DNA from: Candidatus Woesearchaeota archaeon
GTDB taxonomy: Archaea > Nanobdellota > Nanobdellia > Woesearchaeales > GW2011-AR9
Length of the DNA: 13,747 bases
Direction of reading: 5' to 3'
Assembly (NCBI GenBank): GCA_013204355.1
Contig: JABMOA010000044.1
Location: 1 to 13,747 of the forward strand
The notes beneath the pieces were generated by a model. It was not told where the DNA came from and did no database searches. It was given only the letters and a program-made list of their open reading frames with translations. The translations under genes and the position numbers were made by a program. This document shows positions 1-7,482 of this stretch, in pieces. Within the stretch, counting starts at the first letter, position 1, and each line of letters starts with the position of its first letter.

Positions 1-1
1 T

Positions 2-133
2 TCAGGAAGTTCTGAGCGTAAGGATAGTAGTAAAGATGAACCAAAAAAAACTTTCAAAAAGAAAAAATCTTTTGATAAACCAAGAGAATCAAAACCTTTT
101 CCTAAAAGAACAGCTGTAAGAACAAAAAGATAA
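2..133 (+). CDS. C-terminal tail of a truncated gene, lysine/arginine-rich
   Basis: An open frame enters from the left edge and runs 43 codons to a TAA at 131-133. The visible part is low-complexity and strongly basic, rich in Lys, Ser, Pro and Arg, and ends in KRTAVRTKR. Such disordered basic tails are common on DEAD-box RNA helicases and other RNA-binding proteins. The helicase at 1028-2344 ends in a similar tail, so a second helicase is possible, but no diagnostic domain is inside the window. The rest of the gene lies upstream. Confidence 0.6.
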   Translation, partial: SGSSERKDSSKDEPKKTFKKKKSFDKPRESKPFPKRTAVRTKR

Positions 134-139
134 GTTACC

Positions 140-149
140 TTTATATATC
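140..149 (+). promoter_or_regulatory. Archaeal TATA box for the pirin gene
   Basis: TTTATATATC is centred about 26 bases before the ATG at 170. That is the distance from an archaeal TATA box to the transcription start, so the mRNA should begin at or within a few bases of the ATG and need no Shine-Dalgarno site. Confidence 0.7.
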
Positions 150-169
150 TTTAATTTTTTATCATTTCT

Positions 170-1024
170 ATGCGTAACATTAAAAAAATAATCACGACAA
201 AAACAACCATAGAAGGTGCTGGTGTGAAACTTGAACGTGTTTTTGGATTCTCAGAAGTTCCTCATTTTGATCCATTTCTTTTACTTGATCATTTTGGTTC
301 ACCTAATCCTAAAGATTATCTCAAAGGATTTCCTTGGCATCCACATAGGGGGATTGAAACTGTAACCTATATGCTTGATGGGGAAGTTGCACATGCTGAT
401 AGTTTAGGAAATAAAGGCACAATTAAATCGGGCGATATACAATGGATGACTGCTGGAAGTGGTATCATTCATCAAGAAATGCCTAAAGCTTATAATGGAA
501 ATATGCAGGGATTTCAGTTATGGATTAATTTACAGAAAAAAAATAAAATGATCCCCCCTCAATACAGAGGTATCTCACAAAAAGATATTGTAATTGTTAA
601 TCGTTCTGAATCAACAATAAAATTAATTGCAGGATCATTAGATGGTACAAAAGCTTCACTCACTGATTTAAATGAAGATATTGAATATTTTGATGTGAAA
701 CTTTCTGGAACATTTAAACATGATACCACTAAAAAAACCGTTCTTATTTATGTGATTGAAGGATCTATTAAAATCTTAGATCAAAAATTATCTGATCATC
801 ATTGTGTGTTACTGGGTGGGTCTGGAGAAATTTCTATAGAAAGTAAAAATGGGAGATTTCTTTTCATTGCAGGCAATCCCTTAAATGAACCAATTGCATG
901 GGGTGGGCCTATCGTGATGAACACACAAAAAGAATTGCACCAGGCATTTAAGGAACTTGATGAAGGAACATTCATAAAACATGGAAAATCAGTTGAACTC
1001 CATGAAGAATATTATGATGCATAG
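170..1024 (+). CDS. Pirin family protein (bicupin)
   Basis: A 284-residue protein of normal pirin length. The N-terminal cupin carries the pirin signature HPHRGIETVTY, and the four expected metal ligands are present: His57, His59, His101 and Glu103 (the last two in HQEMP). The C-terminal cupin domain follows (about 180-280). Pirins bind a single iron. Some act as quercetin 2,3-dioxygenases and others as redox-sensitive regulatory partners, so the substrate cannot be named from sequence. The start fits a leaderless promoter at 140-149. The gene is monocistronic, and its stop lies 3 bases from the stop of the convergent helicase, so one of the two transcripts must terminate inside the other gene. 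Confidence 0.95.
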   Translation: MRNIKKIITTKTTIEGAGVKLERVFGFSEVPHFDPFLLLDHFGSPNPKDYLKGFPWHPHRGIETVTYMLDGEVAHADSLGNKGTIKSGDIQWMTAGSGIIHQEMPKAYNGNMQGFQLWINLQKKNKMIPPQYRGISQKDIVIVNRSESTIKLIAGSLDGTKASLTDLNEDIEYFDVKLSGTFKHDTTKKTVLIYVIEGSIKILDQKLSDHHCVLLGGSGEISIESKNGRFLFIAGNPLNEPIAWGGPIVMNTQKELHQAFKELDEGTFIKHGKSVELHEEYYDA

Positions 1025-1027
1025 GAT

Positions 1028-2344
1028 TTACTTTCTCGTAGATTGACGTCGTTGTTTCCCGCCTCTAGATTGGCTTTTTCCTTTATAGGTTTTTGTGAAT
1101 GATCGTTTGCTTCCATCACTATTACCACTATTATTTCCTTGAGGTTTTGAACCTCTGTGACGTTGACCTCTTCCTTGCTTTTTTGCTGGTTTGGCTTCAT
1201 CACCAACAGCGTATTCAGCTTTCTCAGAATGGTATTTGTGTTTTATCACTTCAAGTTCTTGTTTAATTAATTTAATAATATCACGAAGATAATTTCTTTC
1301 TTCAGCATCACAGAATGAAAAGGCAGTACCATCAGCACCTGCTCGTGCAGTTCGTCCAATCCTATGGACATAACTTTCAGGTTCATTAGGAAGTTCATAA
1401 TTAATGACATGAGAAATATTATCAATATCAATACCTCTTGCTGCAATATCAGTTGCAACTAAAACTTTGACTTTACCACTTTTAAAATTTTCAATTGCCT
1501 TTGTTCGTGCATTTTGAGATTTATTTCCATGGATTGCTTCCGCTGAAATTTTATTTTGATTTAAGAATACGGCAACTTTATTTGCTTTATGTTTCGTTCT
1601 TGTAAATACTAGTATACTTGTAAGGTGTTCTTGTTGTAAAAGATCAAGCAATAACTTGTCTTTAGATTTTTGATCAACGAAATAGACTTCTTGTGTGATA
1701 CGTTCAACCGTTGTTGCTTGTGGTGTGACTTCAACATGGATGGGATCTCTTAGAAGGCTTCGTGCAAGCATATTAACTTGCGAAGACATTGTTGCTGAGA
1801 AAAATAATGATTGTCTTCTCTGGGGTAATTTTGCAATTACTTTTTTTATGTCATGAATGAATCCCATATCAAGCATTCTGTCTGCTTCATCTAATACAAA
1901 GAATTCAACATCTCTCAATGTAAGTAGTCCTTGATTTAAAAGATCCATTAATCTACCAGGTGTTGCAACAAGAATATCTACACCTTTTTTTAATGCGTCA
2001 ACTTGCCGACCTTGACTCACTCCACCAAAAATAACTGTATGTTTAAATTTAAGAAATTCACCATATTTTGCAAAACTTTCACCAATTTGCGCAGCAAGTT
2101 CTCTTGTAGGTGCAAGTACTAAAGTTTTAATTGTTCTTGGATATCCTTCCTTCATTCTATGAAGAATTGGTAATGTGAATGCAGCAGTTTTACCTGTGCC
2201 TGTTTGTGCAATGCCAATTAAATCAGATCCTTTCATTAATCCTGGAATCGCTTGAATTTGAATTGGTGTTGGTGTAATGTAGTGTAATTTTGCTAAAGCT
2301 TTCTGAAGTTCTGGTTTTAAATTTAAATCTTTGAAATCTGTCAT
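1028..2344 (-). CDS. DEAD-box ATP-dependent RNA helicase, RhlE-like
   Basis: A 438-residue protein with the full DEAD-box set in order: Q-motif region (TPTPIQ, about 25-30), Walker A AQTGTGKT (46-53), PTRELA (79-84), TPGR (128-131), DEAD (152-155), SAT (183-185), ATDIAARGID (297-306) and HRIGRTAR (327-334). After residue about 380 comes a basic Arg/Gly/Lys/Ser tail of the kind that helps RhlE-type enzymes hold RNA. The likely role is ATP-driven remodelling of RNA duplexes or RNPs in the cytoplasm (ribosome assembly, mRNA turnover or cold tolerance). The ATG at 2342-2344 has a TATA box 26 bases upstream. All catalytic motifs are intact. The RhlE label rests on motif resemblance; another DEAD-box subfamily is possible. 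Confidence 0.95.
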   Translation of the reverse strand: MTDFKDLNLKPELQKALAKLHYITPTPIQIQAIPGLMKGSDLIGIAQTGTGKTAAFTLPILHRMKEGYPRTIKTLVLAPTRELAAQIGESFAKYGEFLKFKHTVIFGGVSQGRQVDALKKGVDILVATPGRLMDLLNQGLLTLRDVEFFVLDEADRMLDMGFIHDIKKVIAKLPQRRQSLFFSATMSSQVNMLARSLLRDPIHVEVTPQATTVERITQEVYFVDQKSKDKLLLDLLQQEHLTSILVFTRTKHKANKVAVFLNQNKISAEAIHGNKSQNARTKAIENFKSGKVKVLVATDIAARGIDIDNISHVINYELPNEPESYVHRIGRTARAGADGTAFSFCDAEERNYLRDIIKLIKQELEVIKHKYHSEKAEYAVGDEAKPAKKQGRGQRHRGSKPQGNNSGNSDGSKRSFTKTYKGKSQSRGGKQRRQSTRK

Positions 2345-2365
2345 ATAGGTTCAAATATACAGGTT

Positions 2366-2375
2366 AGTTATAAAG
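2366..2375 (-). promoter_or_regulatory. TATA box for the DEAD-box helicase
   Basis: On the minus strand this reads CTTTATAACT, centred about 26 bases before the ATG at 2344, giving a leaderless transcript. Confidence 0.6.
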
Positions 2376-2400
2376 GTGTGTGTAAAAAATGTCCAGTATA

Positions 2401-2570
2401 TGCTTCGTTCCCAACCAATTTATTGGTAGGACTAAAATTTAAAGAAGGTTTCATATCAAGCATTTAGTACATATGTATTTAGTTACGCTCCTTGTGAGCA
2501 GGGTCAGGGTCGCTCTTAATGGTTCAATTGAGATTCGGACACCCCAGAGGGCTTCCCCCGTCCTCAATTT
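2401..2570. other. Structured intergenic region, possible ncRNA
   Basis: The 350 bases between the two divergent genes are not just promoters. They hold a hairpin with an 8-base-pair arm containing one A/A mismatch and loop TTTA (2411-2430), a GCTC/GAGC hairpin (2487-2499), a direct repeat AGGGTCAGGGTC (2500-2511) and a bipartite stem. In the bipartite stem AATTGA (2526-2531) pairs with TCAATT (2564-2569), GGAC (2537-2540) pairs with GTCC (2560-2563), and a GGG-CTTC-CCC tip sits inside. The block is locally GC-rich in an AT-rich genome, as archaeal structural RNAs often are. It matches no tRNA, 5S, SRP or RNase P hallmark that I can find. Strand and boundaries are unknown. From 2575 to 2640 I see nothing. 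Confidence 0.35.
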
Positions 2571-2647
2571 ACGTAAGAAAAACCCAATCACTCACAAAAT
2601 TGACACAGCTCACCCACTCAACTAAATTAATAATTTAACACCATACT

Positions 2648-2656
2648 TTTATAAAT
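2648..2656 (+). promoter_or_regulatory. TATA box for the SNF2 operon
   Basis: TTTATAAAT is identical in core to the boxes before 6940 and 9198. It lies about 43 bases before the TTG start, so this mRNA would have a short leader of about 17 bases. A weaker AT-rich alternative (ATACTATAA, 2671-2679) lies about 20-24 bases from the start. Confidence 0.5.
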
Positions 2657-2694
2657 GGCTTCAAATTCATATACTATAATAATTCTTAATTACA

Positions 2695-4467
2695 TTGGTA
2701 AATATAAAATTACAACAAGGACCTCATGGATTTATTGAGGAAAAGGAATTAGTAGGTGCCCAGCACTTTAAACTTAGATTAATTGCGCAGGGAATATCTA
2801 CTGTTGGTGTAGTGCAAACTTTAATTGCCAAATCAACATATGCTGATAAAATTGACTTATTGGAACACCAGACAAGAGCAGCTTTGCATGTCTTAAACAA
2901 CTTTTCACATAGGGCATTACTTGCTGATGAAGTTGGGCTTGGGAAAACGATTGAAGCTGGCATCATTATTAAAGAATATATTGCCAGGAAACTTGTGCGT
3001 AAAATCTTAATCCTCACGCCAGCCACTCTAAAATATCAGTGGCAAGAAGAAATGCGTTCTAAGTTTGGAGAGGAGTTTATTATTGCAGATAGTCCTGAGG
3101 ATTATACAAATTCCAAAGTTATTGCATCAATTGATACCGCAAAAACGGAGCGTCACCAAAAAGTGTTAGCTAATATTCAGTGGGATTTAATTGTCATTGA
3201 TGAAGCTCATAAATTAAAAAATACTGCTACACAAAATTATAAATTGGTGAAATCATTACGTAAAGAGAGATGTCTCATGCTTACTGCAACGCCACTACAA
3301 AATAATATCTTTGAACTATGGGCACTTTTAGATTTATTGCATCCAGGATTTTTAGGAACGAAAGCTAAGTTTACAGAAAATTTTGTCTCTGATAAAGATG
3401 GTCTTAAAATAAACCGAAGTAGTATATTACAGGAGAAGTTACGTAAAATCATGGTTCGTAATTTGAGAAAAGATACAGGAATCAAATTTGCAAAACGAAT
3501 TGTAAAAACTCATTTACTTACATTTTCTGCTGAAGAGATGCATTTTTACCAAGAAGCTATTGCGTTCATTAAAAAACAATATGAAGAAATTTCAAAATTG
3601 GAAAAGCGTGATGCTAGTGTGGAGGATGTTGAATCAGCATCAAACCTCTCTGAAGAAGATTTAAAGAAAATGGCAGGTGAATATAAACGTAAAGGTCTTT
3701 TAACGTTTGGCTTAATCATGCTTACGCGTCAACTTACAAGTTCATTGGCAACTGGTATTAAAGCGCTTGAGCGCTATAAGGACACAATTGAAGATGAAGA
3801 AAAAGTGTTGTTGGTAGATGCGTTAATTTTTCAGGGAAAAAAAATTGACACTGATCAGAAAAAAGATTTCTTACTTAAATTGCTCAAGAATGAGAAAGAT
3901 AAAGTAATTATTTTCACAACATTTAGGCACACACAGGATTTGTTGGAATTAGAATTACAAGTACATGGATTTACAACTGTCAAATTTAATGGATCTATGA
4001 ATGCAGAGGAAAAAGAAGAAGCAATTTTAGAATTTAAAGAAAAGAAACAAATTTTAATTTGTACCGATGCTGGAAGTGAAGGGCGGAATTTACAATTTGC
4101 ACACATATTAATTAATTTTGATTTACCATGGAATCCAATGCGGATTGAACAAAGAATTGGACGTGTACATCGTATTGGTCAAAAAAGGGATGTCATAATT
4201 CACAACATTGCAATAAAAAATACCATTGAATCATATATTCTCAATAAATTATATGAAAAAATTGATCTATTTACGCAGGCAGTTGGTGAGATGGATCTTG
4301 TTTTATCACAATTAAAAAGAAAAGGAAGTATTGAACGTTCAATCTTTGACTCTTTTTTAGATTCTAATGAAGACCTATTTGATGAATTAATTGAAGCGAA
4401 GAATTCTGCTGATGATATTAAGAAATTTGATCATGACATTTTTGGGTGGGGTGAACATGGATCCTGA
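2695..4467 (+). CDS. SNF2-family ATPase, RapA/HepA-like
   Basis: A 590-residue SNF2 superfamily 2 translocase. Visible motifs: Walker A DEVGLGKTIEAG (78-89), DEAH followed by KLKN (169-176), TATPLQNN (197-204), and in the C-terminal lobe DAGSEGRNLQ (458-467) and QRIGRVHRIGQ (486-496). The motif set resembles RapA/HepA, DNA translocases that recycle stalled RNA polymerase or remodel protein-DNA complexes. The start is TTG; no in-frame ATG lies between it and the upstream stop at 2680-2682. The protein stops soon after the second RecA lobe, whereas HepA-type enzymes usually continue with a long coiled-coil and beta-rich C-terminus. The overlapping downstream gene has those properties. The exact cellular role is inference. 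Confidence 0.92.
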   Translation: MVNIKLQQGPHGFIEEKELVGAQHFKLRLIAQGISTVGVVQTLIAKSTYADKIDLLEHQTRAALHVLNNFSHRALLADEVGLGKTIEAGIIIKEYIARKLVRKILILTPATLKYQWQEEMRSKFGEEFIIADSPEDYTNSKVIASIDTAKTERHQKVLANIQWDLIVIDEAHKLKNTATQNYKLVKSLRKERCLMLTATPLQNNIFELWALLDLLHPGFLGTKAKFTENFVSDKDGLKINRSSILQEKLRKIMVRNLRKDTGIKFAKRIVKTHLLTFSAEEMHFYQEAIAFIKKQYEEISKLEKRDASVEDVESASNLSEEDLKKMAGEYKRKGLLTFGLIMLTRQLTSSLATGIKALERYKDTIEDEEKVLLVDALIFQGKKIDTDQKKDFLLKLLKNEKDKVIIFTTFRHTQDLLELELQVHGFTTVKFNGSMNAEEKEEAILEFKEKKQILICTDAGSEGRNLQFAHILINFDLPWNPMRIEQRIGRVHRIGQKRDVIIHNIAIKNTIESYILNKLYEKIDLFTQAVGEMDLVLSQLKRKGSIERSIFDSFLDSNEDLFDELIEAKNSADDIKKFDHDIFGWGEHGS

Positions 4468-5425
4468 ATTAATTGAAGAATTTTTTAAATGTTATTTAGA
4501 TGAGAATCATTTAAAGTACGCGGTAAATCAAGGAATTTACACAGTTACATTAGATAAAAAACATCAAAAATGGTATGATTTAAAAAAATGTACCTTTGAT
4601 CCATTGCTTGCCAAAGGACCTATTCAATTAATTCAACCAGGAAATTTTATTTTTGATAGTATGGTTTGTCGCTATGCAGATGTGGTTGTGTCAAATCTTA
4701 GAATACCTGATGATCACGATCATTTATTTGCGGTAAATGAAAAGTTAGTAGACTTAAATAAAGGTAGCGTTACCTATAATATCAGTGAAGAGCGGGAAAT
4801 AGGAACTTATATTTTTTTTGAAATAATAGTGAATACAGCTAATCGTAAACAGATTTTTTCATTACCGATGATTGTGATAGGGAAGAGAACATTCTTAGCG
4901 GATAATTTTCTAAAAGCAGATTTTGAATTAGTACAGGAAAAATTTAAAGTTCAAGGTGTTGATCAGGCGTTAGGAGATATTGAGTTATTCATCGGTAAGG
5001 ATTTGGTAAAGGCTGAAAATGAACAAGATAAGGATATGAAAGATTTACGTGAAATTCAACATCAACATGCAGAAGATCAATATAGCGAATTACAGAGTGA
5101 AGAAAATAAAATGTTAGACCGTATTAATAGTTTAGAAAATGATGCAGGGTATGCTTCTACTTTTTCTTCAAAAAACAGATATATGGCACAGGCAAAATCT
5201 TTAAGGAAGAAACATATGTTATTAATAAAAAAAAATCAATCTAAACGTCAAGAAATTAAAGGTTTATTTGATAAGCAAATTAATGAATTAGAAACAAGAG
5301 AACTACAGGTTGAAGCCAAAATAGTTGCGTTAGCAAAAGTTGATTTTCCTTATCTTTTGGTTACATTTGCTGATGGGGATGAATTTTATTATTTTCCTTT
5401 TTTAGAAACATTTGAGAAAAAATAA
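4457..5425 (+). CDS. Coiled-coil protein, likely detached C-terminal subunit of the SNF2 ATPase
   Basis: A 322-residue protein starting at ATG 4457, overlapping the SNF2 gene by 11 bases. A GGTG Shine-Dalgarno-like site at 4445-4448 sits 8 bases upstream. An open frame exists back to 4391, but it would overlap the SNF2 gene by 77 bases and has no better signal. The first 180 residues are predicted beta-rich. Residues about 190-305 are charged and heptad-like, a long coiled coil containing NRYMAQAKSLRKKHMLL and FDKQINELETRELQ. The last 20 residues are aromatic (FYYFPFLETF). The coiled-coil segment resembles the region after the helicase lobes of single-chain HepA/SNF2 proteins. Translational coupling suggests an equimolar complex. 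The family assignment is inference. Confidence 0.8.
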   Translation: MDPELIEEFFKCYLDENHLKYAVNQGIYTVTLDKKHQKWYDLKKCTFDPLLAKGPIQLIQPGNFIFDSMVCRYADVVVSNLRIPDDHDHLFAVNEKLVDLNKGSVTYNISEEREIGTYIFFEIIVNTANRKQIFSLPMIVIGKRTFLADNFLKADFELVQEKFKVQGVDQALGDIELFIGKDLVKAENEQDKDMKDLREIQHQHAEDQYSELQSEENKMLDRINSLENDAGYASTFSSKNRYMAQAKSLRKKHMLLIKKNQSKRQEIKGLFDKQINELETRELQVEAKIVALAKVDFPYLLVTFADGDEFYYFPFLETFEKK

Positions 5426-5452
5426 TTTTTCAGAATATTAGTTAAGTTTTGA

Positions 5453-5459
5453 TTTTTTT
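5453..5459 (+). terminator. T-run terminator after the SNF2 operon
   Basis: A T5 run directly after the stop (5426-5430) and a T7 run at 5453-5459 fit archaeal intrinsic termination, which needs oligo-T without a stem. Confidence 0.4.
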
Positions 5460-5474
5460 AAGAAAACAAGTAAA

Positions 5475-5483
5475 TTTATATAT
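5475..5483 (+). promoter_or_regulatory. TATA box for the lipoprotein-tag operon
   Basis: TTTATATAT is centred about 25 bases before the ATG at 5504, predicting a leaderless dicistronic mRNA. Confidence 0.7.
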
Positions 5484-5503
5484 CTATAAATTATTCTGAT
5501 GAT

Positions 5504-6334
5504 ATGTTTTTTAAGAGATTTATCTTATTATTGATTCTGATATTATTAGTTGGCTGTAGTAGTGAAGAAGTTCCAGATGTAAAAGAAGCAATAGAACCAA
5601 CTCCACTTGTAGAAGAAATAGTTGTCTCAAATGATATGCCTGTTCTGAGATACGATGTTCCTGAGATGGTTGTTGAGGATGATGAAGGGAAATTTAGTGG
5701 TCATGATGATTCAGAAGATCCATATGAAACTTGTCCTGATCCATTAATATTAGAAACTCCTGTTGATCTCAAACCCGTTACATCAATTCTGTATCCAGGT
5801 CAAGAACGAGGAGGAGATTTTAAACCACATGGAGGATTTAGATTTGATAACTCTGATAGTAAAATTTCAGTCAAAATGCCAATGGATGGTTTTCTGACGC
5901 GTGGTTCAAGATATATTCATGGTGGAGAACTTCAATATATGTTTGATTTTAAGAATTCATGTGGGATTTCAATCAGGTTTGGTCATTTGAAAGTTTTGTC
6001 ACCAAAATTAGAAAAAATTGCAATAACATTACCTGAAGCTAAAGTAGATGATTCAAGAACAACTGAGTTAAAAAATGAAAAGTTTATTATTGGAGAAGAA
6101 ATCGCTTCTGAAATAGGATTTACAAATAATGTCTTTGTTGATTTTGGTGTTTATGATAATAGACAAAAGAATGAAGCTTCAAAAACATCACAGTTGATTA
6201 AAAATCATCCTAGTGATTTAGCAGAACATGCCGTCTGTTGGTTTGATTGGTTCTCATCTGAAAATTCTGCAATAATTAGAGGATTACCTGCAGGAGATGG
6301 AAAGAATGGTAAGAAGAGTGAATATTGTAAATGA
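5504..6334 (+). CDS. Lipoprotein with degenerate M23/LytM-like domain
   Basis: A 276-residue protein. Residues 1-17 form a hydrophobic signal peptide ending in a lipobox LVGC, with Cys18 as the expected lipid anchor, so it should sit on the outer face of the membrane. An acidic, Pro-containing linker (about 20-80) follows. Residues about 98-220 recall a LytM/M23 fold: PHGGFRFD around His109, a turn MPMDGFL, FGHLKVLSP around His161, and IIGEEIASEIGFTNN then VFVDFGVYD. In active M23 peptidases these places carry HxGxD and HxH; here the Asp is Arg113 and the HxH is absent, so catalysis by the usual mechanism is unlikely. Cys77, Cys153, Cys245 and Cys275 could form disulfides. A binding or scaffold role is inference. 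Its stop overlaps the tag start (ATGA). Confidence 0.75.
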   Translation: MFFKRFILLLILILLVGCSSEEVPDVKEAIEPTPLVEEIVVSNDMPVLRYDVPEMVVEDDEGKFSGHDDSEDPYETCPDPLILETPVDLKPVTSILYPGQERGGDFKPHGGFRFDNSDSKISVKMPMDGFLTRGSRYIHGGELQYMFDFKNSCGISIRFGHLKVLSPKLEKIAITLPEAKVDDSRTTELKNEKFIIGEEIASEIGFTNNVFVDFGVYDNRQKNEASKTSQLIKNHPSDLAEHAVCWFDWFSSENSAIIRGLPAGDGKNGKKSEYCK

Positions 6335-6885
6335 TCAAAAGATGCGAATGGCCCAAGGGTGAATTAATGATCAAGTATCATGATGAAGAATGGGGTGTTC
6401 CTATCCATGATGATCAAAAGTTATTTGAATTTTTACTTTTAGAAACTGCACAAGCAGGATTATCCTGGGAAACAATTCTTAAAAGAAGAGAAGGATATAG
6501 AAAAGCATTTTCTTTCTTTGATGTTGTGAATGTTTCTAAATATACTGAAAAAGATGTTGCAAGGTTACTACAAGATGTAGGAATCATTAGAAATAAATTG
6601 AAAATAAGAACCACCATTACCAATGCACAACATTTTATTGAGATTCAAAAAGAATTTGGTTCTTTTGACAAATATGTTTGGAGTTTTGTTAGGGGAAAAC
6701 CTATTGTGAATCATATTAAGGAGATGTCAGAAATTCTAGCAAACACAGAAGTTTCTGATACCATGAGTAAAGATTTAAAGAAGCGAGGATTCAAATTTGT
6801 TGGATCAACGATCTGTTATGCCTTCATGCAAGCTGCAGGGTTAGTGAATGATCATGCAGTTGATTGTTTTAAGTTTAAACGCTAG
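6331..6885 (+). CDS. tag: DNA-3-methyladenine glycosylase I
   Basis: A 184-residue protein, almost the length of E. coli Tag (187). Tag removes 3-methyladenine from alkylated DNA as the first step of base excision repair. The Tag zinc ligands fall at nearly identical positions: Cys5, His17, His175 and Cys179 (in DHAVDCF). The conserved Glu38 of the base-recognition pocket is present in LLLETAQAGLSWETIL, and the opening RCEWP...YHDEEWGVP is typical of the family. The start overlaps the lipoprotein stop by 4 bases (ATGA), so translation is probably coupled although the functions seem unrelated. Tag is mainly bacterial, so lateral acquisition is likely. Confidence 0.96.
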   Translation: MIKRCEWPKGELMIKYHDEEWGVPIHDDQKLFEFLLLETAQAGLSWETILKRREGYRKAFSFFDVVNVSKYTEKDVARLLQDVGIIRNKLKIRTTITNAQHFIEIQKEFGSFDKYVWSFVRGKPIVNHIKEMSEILANTEVSDTMSKDLKKRGFKFVGSTICYAFMQAAGLVNDHAVDCFKFKR

Positions 6886-6893
6886 AGGATTAA

Positions 6894-6899
6894 TTTTTT
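6894..6899 (+). terminator. T-run terminator after tag
   Basis: A T6 run 9 bases after the stop, upstream of a new TATA box, fits archaeal intrinsic termination. Confidence 0.35.
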
Positions 6900-6909
6900 C
6901 ACCGATATC

Positions 6910-6918
6910 TTTATAAAT
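6910..6918 (+). promoter_or_regulatory. TATA box for the 6940 gene
   Basis: TTTATAAAT is centred 26 bases before the ATG at 6940; leaderless transcript expected. Confidence 0.7.
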
Positions 6919-6939
6919 GTTTTAAAGAAATTTATTCTT

Positions 6940-7329
6940 ATGAATCAAAAAACTGATTTAGGGAAAAAATTTAACAAACATGAGATTAATTTTGTTGGAC
7001 GATTAATAGAGAATGGTGGAATATACCTCTCCTCAAATGATGGTAATTTATACCTTTTAGATCTTAAAAGAATTGGTAATCGTTCACATATATTTAAACC
7101 ATATGTTCAAAGGCTTGCACCTGAAATTGAAGGTTTAAATTATAAGGTTATAGAAACAAAACATAATCATAGGCGTAGTGTAGTTTTTAGTCCTAAACCT
7201 CAAGAAGTTTTATCACAGATTCCTGGGACTGATTTGGAAGGTTGTGTTGCAATTGAAACAGAACCTTTTAGTTTTAGACAAACTGGTTCTTATAATCTTG
7301 CTAAAAATAAAATTTATTATAAGGAATAA
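6940..7329 (+). CDS. Hypothetical protein, 129 residues
   Basis: I do not recognise the family. The protein is soluble, without signal peptide or membrane segment, basic overall and predicted mostly beta-stranded. Segments such as GGIYLSSNDGNLYLLDL suggest short strands and turns. A His/Arg-rich patch (KHNHRRS, about 74-80) could bind nucleic acid or metal. It has its own leaderless promoter and a T-run after the stop, so it is expressed alone. The reading frame has codon use like its neighbours, which supports it as real. Confidence 0.75.
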   Translation: MNQKTDLGKKFNKHEINFVGRLIENGGIYLSSNDGNLYLLDLKRIGNRSHIFKPYVQRLAPEIEGLNYKVIETKHNHRRSVVFSPKPQEVLSQIPGTDLEGCVAIETEPFSFRQTGSYNLAKNKIYYKE

Positions 7330-7334
7330 TTGAA

Positions 7335-7340
7335 TTTTTT
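7335..7340 (+). terminator. T-run terminator after the 6940 gene
   Basis: A T6 run 5 bases after the stop codon, before the next promoter. Confidence 0.35.
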
Positions 7341-7436
7341 CCAAGATATAATCAAGAACATCACTTTGAATTTGTTGATTATGAAAAAAAAGAATTTAGA
7401 CCTTATTATTAATTTTCCTTCTTTTCTAACGATGTT

Positions 7437-7445
7437 TTTATATAA
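7437..7445 (+). promoter_or_regulatory. TATA box for the GST-like gene
   Basis: TTTATATAA lies about 42 bases before the ATG at 7483. The predicted transcription start near 7467 leaves a leader of about 16 bases that just includes the GAGGT at 7469-7473. Confidence 0.6.
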
Positions 7446-7468
7446 GCTATTCATAAAATAATATCTAT

Positions 7469-7473
7469 GAGGT
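7469..7473 (+). promoter_or_regulatory. Shine-Dalgarno site for the GST-like gene
   Basis: GAGGT sits 9 bases before the ATG at 7483. This is one of the few genes here with both its own promoter and a ribosome binding site, unlike its leaderless neighbours, and it decides the start. Confidence 0.6.
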
Positions 7474-7482
7474 ATTTAAAAA

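Noticed and set aside
2480..2575. tRNA gene in the divergent spacer, suggested by GGTTCAATTGA
   Set aside because: The T-loop lacks the needed C at its end, and no acceptor stem or anticodon arm can be drawn on either strand.
4391..4456. Upstream extension of the coiled-coil gene to ATG 4391
   Set aside because: It would overlap the SNF2 gene by 77 bases and adds a basic segment with no motif; ATG 4457 has a Shine-Dalgarno-like site.
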